A stretch of 9,177 nucleotides of DNA from Bog-473 sp035551835 (lineage in GTDB: Bacteria > Actinomycetota > Acidimicrobiia > Acidimicrobiales > RAAP-2), in contig DASZMN010000124.1 of the NCBI GenBank assembly GCA_035551835.1, positions 1 through 9,177 of the forward strand, in the 5' to 3' direction. The notes below the pieces were generated by a model that worked only from the letters and a program-made list of their open reading frames with translations, did not search any database and was not told the origin of the DNA. The translations under genes were made by a program, and so were the position numbers. This document shows positions 4,705 through 9,177 of the stretch, one piece after another. How positions within the stretch are numbered: the first letter of the stretch is position 1; each line of letters opens with the position of its first letter.

Positions 4705-7572
4705 TCAGTCGGCGTACGCCTCGATGGGTGGGCAGCTGCACACGAGGTTCCGGTCGCCGTACGCCTGGTTGATGCGCGCCACGGGTGGCCAGTACTTCCG
4801 GGTGTGATAGCCGGCCGGGAACACGGCGGCGTTCCGGTCGTAGGGCCGCGCCCAGTCGTCGACCAGCGCGGCCGCGGTGTGGGGCGCGCCCCGGAGCGGG
4901 CTCGCCTGGACGTCCCAGCGGCCCGACGCGACTTCCTCGATCTCGGCCCGGATGGCGATCATGGCGTCGCAAAAGCGATCCAGTTCGTCCAGGTCCTCGC
5001 TCTCGGTGGGCTCGACCATCAGCGTGCCCGCGACCGGGAAGCTGACGGTCGGCGCGTGGAATCCGTAGTCGATGAGCCGCTTCGCCACGTCGTCGATCGT
5101 CACCCCGGTCGCCTTCGTCAGCGGGCGGACGTCGAGGATGCACTCGTGGGCCACCAGGCCGCCCTTGCCGGTGTAGAGCACCGGGAAGGACGGGGCCAAT
5201 CGCGCCGCGACGTAGTTCGCGGCCAGCACCGCTGACTTCGTCGCGTGCGCCAGCCCGGTGCCCGAGAGCAACCGGATGTAGGCCCAGCTGATGGCGAGGA
5301 TGCCGGCGCTGCCGTAGGGCGCCGCGCTCACGGGGCCGATGCCGTTGCGGTGGTCCGGCATCGGGTGCATCGGATGCGAGGGCAGGAAGGGAACCAGGTG
5401 TTCCGCGACCGCCACGGGGCCCACGCCCGGGCCGCCGCCCCCGTGCGGGATGCAGAACGTCTTGTGCAGGTTCAGGTGCGACACGTCACCCCCGAACCGC
5501 CCCGGCTTCGCCAGGCCCAAGAGGGCGTTGAGGTTGGCCCCGTCGATGTACACCTGTCCCCCGAACTCGTGCACCAGTGCGCACATGTCGGCGATGCCTT
5601 CTTCGTACACGCCGTGGGTCGACGGGTAGGTGACCATGCTGGCGGCCAATCGCTCGGCGTGGGCCTCGCACTTCGCCCGGAGATCGTCGAGGTCGACGGT
5701 CCCGTCGCCCCGGCTGGCCACCACGACGACGTGCATGCCCGCCATGACGGCCGACGCCGCGTTGGTCCCGTGGGCGCTCGACGGGATCAGGCAGATGTCA
5801 CGCTGCGGCTCGTTGCGGCTCTGGTGATAGGCGCGGATGGCCATGAGCCCGGCCAGCTCACCCTGGCTCCCGGCGTTCGGCTGGACCGAGACCTTCGCGT
5901 AGCCGGTCACGTCGGCGAGCCACCGCTCGAGCTCGTCGATCAGGGCCAGGTAGCCCGGCGTCGTGTCCGCCGGCGCGAAGGGGTGAATGTCGGCGAAGCC
6001 GGGCAGCCCCACCGGCTCCATCTCGGTCGTCGCGTTGAGCTTCATGGTGCAGGACCCGAGCGGGATCATCCCGCGGTCAAGCGCGAAGTCCCGGTCCGCC
6101 AGCTCGCGCAGGTAGCGCAACATCGACGTCTCGGAGTGGTGCTTGGAGAAGACCGGATGACGCAGGATCGGGCCACGGCGCACCAACGCCTTGGGGAGCG
6201 CGTCGGATACTGCCGTCGCCGGGCCGGCCGCGGCGCCGAAGGCCCGGAGCACGATGTCCACATGGGCCCGCGTTGTCGTCTCGCCGCAGGACATGCCGAC
6301 CGTGTCGTCATCGATCAATCGGAGGAGGACACCTTCGGCCCGCGCCGCGGCGACGATCTCGCGCGCCCGGCCGCGGGCCTCGACGACGAGCGTGTCGAAG
6401 AACGCCCGGTGACGAAGGGCGTGGCCGGCGTCTTCCAGGCCTTGCGCCAGGGTCACGGCGCGGCGGTGCACACGACGGGCGATCTCACGGAGCCCCTCCG
6501 GGCCGTGGTACACCGCGTACATGGAAGCGACCACGGCGAGCAGGACCTGCGCGGTGCAGATGTTCGACGTCGCCTTCTCTCGTCGGATGTGCTGCTCGCG
6601 GGTCTGCAGGGCCAACCGGTAGGCCGGGCGATCCTCCGCATCGATCGAGAGTCCGACGAGGCGACCCGGGAGGTCACGTTCGAGGCCGGCCTTCACCGCC
6701 ATGAACGCGGCGTGAGGTCCGCCGTACCAGAGCGGCACGCCAAAGCGCTGCGACGAGCCGACGACCACGTCCGCACCCCACTCCCCCGGCGGCTTCAGCA
6801 ACGTCAGCGCCAGGAGGTCGGCGGCGACGGTGACGAGCGCGCCCCGGGCGTGCGCCAACGCGGTCAGTTCGGCGAAGTCGCGGATCGCACCGGAGGATCC
6901 GGGGTACTGCTGGACCAGGCCGAAGAACTCCCCCTCCGGTGCACCCGCGTCGAGGTCGACGACCTCGAGCCCGATCCCGAGCGGTGCGAGACGGGTCTTG
7001 AGCACGGCGATGGTCTGCGGGTGGCAGTCCGCGTCGACGAGCACCCGCATCGACTCGGCCCGGCTGCGCCGCCGCATGAGCGTCACGGCCTCGGCGACGG
7101 CCGTGCCCTCGTCGAGGAGCGACGCATTTGCCGTCTCGAGCCCGGCGAGATCCGAGATCATCGTCTGGAAGTTCAGGAGGGCTTCGAGTCGACCCTGACT
7201 GATCTCGGGCTGATACGGCGTGTAGGCGGTGTACCAAGCCGGGCTCTCGAGGATGTTGCGACGAATCACGCCCGGCGTGATGGTGCCCGAATACCCGAGG
7301 CCGATCATCGGTTCCGCCGCGAGGTTGGAGGACGCCAGCTCGCGCAGCTCGCCCAGCACGCGGTGCTCGGAGGCGGCCGGGGGAAGATTCAGGACGTCGA
7401 GGCTGCGCACGCTGCCGGGCACCGCGGCCTCGATGAGGGCGTCGAGGCTCTCGTAACCGAGGACCTTGAGCATCGCCGCCTGCTCCTCGTCCGAGGTGCC
7501 AACGTGACGTCCCAAGAAGCGCTCGAACGGCTCGAGCTCGTCGGGTGCGGGCGATGGGCGCTTTGCGTGCAC
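4705..7572 (-). CDS. gcvP: Glycine dehydrogenase (decarboxylating), P-protein
   Basis: GcvP is the PLP-dependent P-protein of the cytosolic glycine cleavage system. It decarboxylates glycine and transfers the aminomethyl group to lipoylated H-protein (GcvH). The 955-aa product is the full-length fused form, with both halves that some bacteria split into GcvPA and GcvPB. The N-terminal half has MIGLGYSGTITP followed by the YTPYQPEISQGRLE block (about 90-125) and DEGTAVAEA (about 150). The C-terminal half has PLGSCTMKLN (about 505) and LNLHKTFCIPHGGGGPG, where K704 binds PLP. The GTG start at 7572 is supported by AGGAGG (7578-7583) with 5-nt spacing and by the expected N-terminus. A tandem glycine riboswitch occupies its leader. 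gcvT lies upstream on the same strand; gcvH and lpd are not in the window. Confidence 0.97.
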   Translation of the reverse strand: MHAKRPSPAPDELEPFERFLGRHVGTSDEEQAAMLKVLGYESLDALIEAAVPGSVRSLDVLNLPPAASEHRVLGELRELASSNLAAEPMIGLGYSGTITPGVIRRNILESPAWYTAYTPYQPEISQGRLEALLNFQTMISDLAGLETANASLLDEGTAVAEAVTLMRRRSRAESMRVLVDADCHPQTIAVLKTRLAPLGIGLEVVDLDAGAPEGEFFGLVQQYPGSSGAIRDFAELTALAHARGALVTVAADLLALTLLKPPGEWGADVVVGSSQRFGVPLWYGGPHAAFMAVKAGLERDLPGRLVGLSIDAEDRPAYRLALQTREQHIRREKATSNICTAQVLLAVVASMYAVYHGPEGLREIARRVHRRAVTLAQGLEDAGHALRHRAFFDTLVVEARGRAREIVAAARAEGVLLRLIDDDTVGMSCGETTTRAHVDIVLRAFGAAAGPATAVSDALPKALVRRGPILRHPVFSKHHSETSMLRYLRELADRDFALDRGMIPLGSCTMKLNATTEMEPVGLPGFADIHPFAPADTTPGYLALIDELERWLADVTGYAKVSVQPNAGSQGELAGLMAIRAYHQSRNEPQRDICLIPSSAHGTNAASAVMAGMHVVVVASRGDGTVDLDDLRAKCEAHAERLAASMVTYPSTHGVYEEGIADMCALVHEFGGQVYIDGANLNALLGLAKPGRFGGDVSHLNLHKTFCIPHGGGGPGVGPVAVAEHLVPFLPSHPMHPMPDHRNGIGPVSAAPYGSAGILAISWAYIRLLSGTGLAHATKSAVLAANYVAARLAPSFPVLYTGKGGLVAHECILDVRPLTKATGVTIDDVAKRLIDYGFHAPTVSFPVAGTLMVEPTESEDLDELDRFCDAMIAIRAEIEEVASGRWDVQASPLRGAPHTAAALVDDWARPYDRNAAVFPAGYHTRKYWPPVARINQAYGDRNLVCSCPPIEAYAD

Positions 7573-7577
7573 GGAGG

Positions 7578-7583
7578 CCTCCT
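7578..7583 (-). promoter_or_regulatory. Shine-Dalgarno of gcvP
   Basis: AGGAGG lies 5 nt before the GTG start and decides it against the 100-residue longer open frame. It is followed directly by CCTCC (7573-7577), giving the palindrome GGAGGCCTCC. CCTCC could pair with GGAGG at the end of aptamer II (7621-7625), which would close the start region. Confidence 0.8.
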
Positions 7584-7589
7584 GGCTTG

Positions 7590-7608
7590 CTCCGCGTCGC
7601 ACGCGGAG
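7590..7608 (-). promoter_or_regulatory. Expression-platform hairpin of the glycine riboswitch
   Basis: On the minus strand CTCCGCGT (7608-7601) and ACGCGGAG (7597-7590) form a perfect 8-bp stem with loop GCG, between aptamer II and the gcvP SD. No U-tract follows, so it is unlikely to be an intrinsic terminator. Control of ribosome access is more plausible. Confidence 0.5.
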
Positions 7609-7620
7609 TTTGTCGGACGT

Positions 7621-7812
7621 CCTCCCCGCTCTGTCATTGGACCTGAGAGCCTCGCCGCAACCTGAGCGACTTCCACCTTCGGTGCGGAAGCCGGGGCATC
7701 CGCTTTCCAGAGTTGCCTCGCCGGAGCGGTATGTCGGCCTGAGAGTTTCTGGGGAGAATTGCTCCTCCGGCGTCCCCCCGAACTGCGTGCTGCGGGGACT
7801 CTGGCGCTCCGG
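7621..7812 (-). ncRNA. Tandem glycine riboswitch (gcvT motif) upstream of gcvP
   Basis: Two glycine aptamers lie head to tail in the gcvP leader. Aptamer I (about 7812-7721) is closed by CCGGAGCG (7812-7805) with CGCTCCGG (7728-7721). It has an inner helix AGAGT (7802-7798) with ACTCT (7746-7742), a GC hairpin, and the conserved GCCGGAGGAGCAA and CTCTCAGGC segments. A linker with GGCAACTCTGGAAAG follows. Aptamer II (about 7696-7621) is closed by CCCCG (7696-7692) with CGGGG (7628-7624). It has CACCGAAGGTGGAAG, CTCTCAGGT and GACAGAG. These are hallmarks of the class. Tandem glycine switches upstream of gcv genes generally raise expression when glycine is abundant; here the output is probably gcvP translation. 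Aptamer edges are approximate. Confidence 0.92.
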
Positions 7813-7841
7813 TTCAAACGGCGTATTCAGTTGTGACGGCC

Positions 7842-7847
7842 AGCATA
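7842..7847 (-). promoter_or_regulatory. Possible -10 box for the gcvP leader transcript
   Basis: TATGCT on the minus strand would start transcription near 7835, about 20 nt before aptamer I. The best -35-spaced hexamer is only GCGGAC. Without this promoter the riboswitch would be transcribed as read-through from gcvT. Confidence 0.35.
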
Positions 7848-7881
7848 GGGCACGGGCCCTCGGGGTCCGCACGACCTCGGG

Positions 7882-8973
7882 TCAGTCGGCCTCCTCGCGT
7901 ACCGGCCACAGGGGTGGGCGCACCAGCACGCCGGTCAGCTCGCGCCCACGCTGGAGCAGCGTCACGGCGTCACCGTCGAGAAGTTGCGCGTCCGCGTCGA
8001 CAAAGCCGAGCCCGATGCCGCGCTCTCGCATCGGAGAGAAGTTCCCGCTGGTCAGGATCCCGACGCGGTCACGATCGTGGAGGATGTCGGCGCCGTCGCG
8101 CAGCGGCTGGCGACCGTCGGCCACGATGCCGCGCAGACGCCGGGCCGGTCCGCTGGCCCGCTCCTCCTCGAGGGCGGCCCGCCCGGTGAACTCGGCCTTG
8201 TCCCACCCCACGACCCAACCAAGACCCGCCTGGAGCGGCGTGATGCCCGGTCCGAGCTCGTGCCCGTGCAGGGGCAGCCCGGCCTCCAGCCGCAGCGTGT
8301 CGCGGGCCCCCAACCCGGCCGGGGCTATGCCCTGGCGGAGGACGGCATCCCAGAAATCCCTCGCGACAGCCGCCGGCACCGCGCACTCCACCCCGTCCTC
8401 CCCGGTGTAGCCGGTACCGGCGACCAGGCACGGTGCGCCCTGCCAGTCGAACGACTCGACGCAGAACCGGTGCACCGCTGCGGCGTCAGGCGCGATGCCC
8501 GAGAGCCGCGCCCGGGCCCGTGGTCCTTGGATCGCCACGACGGCACGCTCGGAGGTCACGTCGTGCCCCCCCAGAGCCGACACCACGTCGCTCGTGTTCG
8601 AGGCGTTGGGCATGACGTCGAAACGCGCCTCGTCCACCCACCAGACGATGATGTCGTCGATGACGGACCCGTCGTCGTCGAGGAGGTGGGTGTACTGGGC
8701 CCGGCCGGGGTGGACGCGCCGCAGGTCGTTGCTCAAGGCGCGCTGGAGATGGTCGAAGGCGTCGGCACCCGTGACGCGGACCGTGCCCAGGTGCGACACG
8801 TCGAAGGCCACGGCATCGGTTCGGCAGGCCCGGTGCTCGCTCAGCGTGCCCGACGGGTACGCCACGGGCATCTCCCACCCGCCGAAGGGGACCAACCTGG
8901 CGCCCAACGCGAGATGCGCCGCGTGCAGCGGTGAGACCCGGTGCGCGCTGTCCTGGGCGAGGTCGGCCGTCAC
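7882..8973 (-). CDS. gcvT: Glycine cleavage system aminomethyltransferase, T-protein
   Basis: GcvT transfers the methylene carbon from aminomethyl-lipoyl H-protein to tetrahydrofolate, giving 5,10-methylene-THF and ammonia. At 363 aa it has normal family length. Visible family features are PFGGWEMPVAY (29-39), FDVSHLG (57-63), and GSVIDD (102-107), where one of the Asp pair is the catalytic acid. They continue with GYTGEDGVE (188-196) and GARDTLRLEAGLPLHGHEL (222-240, with the conserved Arg R224). The start is GTG 8973; there is no SD at useful spacing, but TAATCT lies 6 nt upstream, suggesting a leaderless mRNA. The gene upstream ends 15 nt before it, so co-transcription is also possible. 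It precedes gcvP on the same strand with 309 nt between them. Confidence 0.96.
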   Translation of the reverse strand: MTADLAQDSAHRVSPLHAAHLALGARLVPFGGWEMPVAYPSGTLSEHRACRTDAVAFDVSHLGTVRVTGADAFDHLQRALSNDLRRVHPGRAQYTHLLDDDGSVIDDIIVWWVDEARFDVMPNASNTSDVVSALGGHDVTSERAVVAIQGPRARARLSGIAPDAAAVHRFCVESFDWQGAPCLVAGTGYTGEDGVECAVPAAVARDFWDAVLRQGIAPAGLGARDTLRLEAGLPLHGHELGPGITPLQAGLGWVVGWDKAEFTGRAALEEERASGPARRLRGIVADGRQPLRDGADILHDRDRVGILTSGNFSPMRERGIGLGFVDADAQLLDGDAVTLLQRGRELTGVLVRPPLWPVREEAD

Positions 8974-8979
8974 CCCGCC

Positions 8980-8985
8980 AGATTA
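8980..8985 (-). promoter_or_regulatory. -10 box for gcvT, probably leaderless
   Basis: TAATCT on the minus strand is 6 nt before the GTG start, so transcription would begin at or next to the start codon. It lies wholly within the 15-nt gap after the upstream gene. GGCGGG touches the GTG and is too close to serve as an SD. Confidence 0.5.
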
Positions 8986-8988
8986 GGA

Positions 8989-9177
8989 CTAGGCGGCACC
9001 GGCGGTGACGAGCGGGAGGCCATGCGACGCCAGCAGCGCGGCAAAGTCCCGTTGATAGACGATGCAGATCGGCACCTCGGGATAGAGCTGGCGCATGCGT
9101 CGTACTTTGCGGTTCTTGCGAGTCACGAGTCGCTGGTCTGCCGTCGTGAGCTCAATGAAGACGCCGCGTCGGGGAAG
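8989..9177 (-). CDS. C-terminal part of an unrecognised basic protein
   Basis: The last 62 codons of a minus-strand gene entering from the right edge are present, ending in TAG (8989-8991). The protein begins in mid-strand with GVFIELTTADQRLVTRK and is strongly basic in the middle (VTRKNRKVRRMRQLYP). An alternating hydrophobic strand follows (VPICIVYQRDF), then a short helix and a small Ala/Gly tail. The codons are GC-rich like those of its neighbours, which supports it being real. The pattern of strand, basic helix, strand and helix suggests the end of a compact alpha/beta domain, possibly contacting nucleic acid. I cannot name the family. It stops 15 nt before gcvT and may be in the same transcript. 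Confidence 0.7.
   Translation of the reverse strand, partial: LPRRGVFIELTTADQRLVTRKNRKVRRMRQLYPEVPICIVYQRDFAALLASHGLPLVTAGAA

Noticed and set aside
5245..7665. An 806-codon plus-strand open frame antisense to gcvP
   Set aside because: High-GC coding DNA leaves the opposite strand open. The translation is Arg/Gly/His-rich with no recognisable domain, while gcvP on the other strand is unambiguous.
7573..7872. 100-residue N-terminal extension of gcvP
   Set aside because: It translates the glycine riboswitch and leader. The SD at 7578-7583 and the normal GcvP N-terminus fix the start at 7572.
1..9177. CRISPR arrays, insertion sequences, integrases, attachment sites, tRNA or rRNA genes, or a new defence system
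   Set aside because: I found no regularly spaced repeats, transposase or integrase motifs, tRNA-like cloverleafs or toxin/nuclease clusters. Every gene except the right-edge fragment fits a known housekeeping or stress family.

Overview
The window is high-GC chromosomal DNA from what looks like an actinobacterium. The evidence is the actinobacterial type of HelD, GC-rich codon third positions, GTG starts, and several genes with no Shine-Dalgarno (SD) site but a TANNNT-like -10 box 6-8 nt before the start codon (leaderless style). An Acidimicrobiia-like lineage is a guess; no marker here fixes it. I see no insertion sequence, integrase, CRISPR array, tRNA or rRNA. This is an ordinary metabolic and stress region, and its most interesting content is RNA-level regulation.

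Layout, left to right. (1) Bases 1-106 hold two back-to-back hairpins, the second a textbook intrinsic terminator, just before a helD-type gene. (2) helD (107-2152, +) encodes an RNA-polymerase-recycling UvrD-like motor ATPase. (3) A short-chain dehydrogenase/reductase follows (2187-2930, +), then a large stem-loop at its stop codon. (4) A fluoride (crcB-type) riboswitch (about 2975-3040) precedes two overlapping fluoride-channel genes, crcB1 (3064-3570) and crcB2 (3567-3959). The pair probably forms one antiparallel heterodimer. (5) An APH-fold phosphotransferase follows (4000-4695, +), converging on gcvP with a hairpin spanning the 9-bp gap. (6) On the minus strand lie gcvT (7882-8973) and then, after a 309-nt gap, gcvP (4705-7572). 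The gap contains a tandem glycine riboswitch (about 7621-7812) and an expression platform. (7) Upstream of gcvT, running off the right edge, is the 3' end of an unrecognised basic protein (8989-9177, -).

How the genes work together: the riboswitch-crcB1-crcB2 block is a self-contained fluoride sensor and exporter. gcvT and gcvP encode two of the four glycine cleavage proteins; gcvH and lpd are not in the window. Glycine sensing is placed so that it controls gcvP directly and not gcvT. The two riboswitch-controlled genes have good SD sites, whereas the SDR, the kinase and gcvT look leaderless. The most useful things to check are the fluoride-switch SD-sequestering helix, the non-phenylalanine F-box residues in both CrcB subunits, and the terminator lying directly against the helD start.
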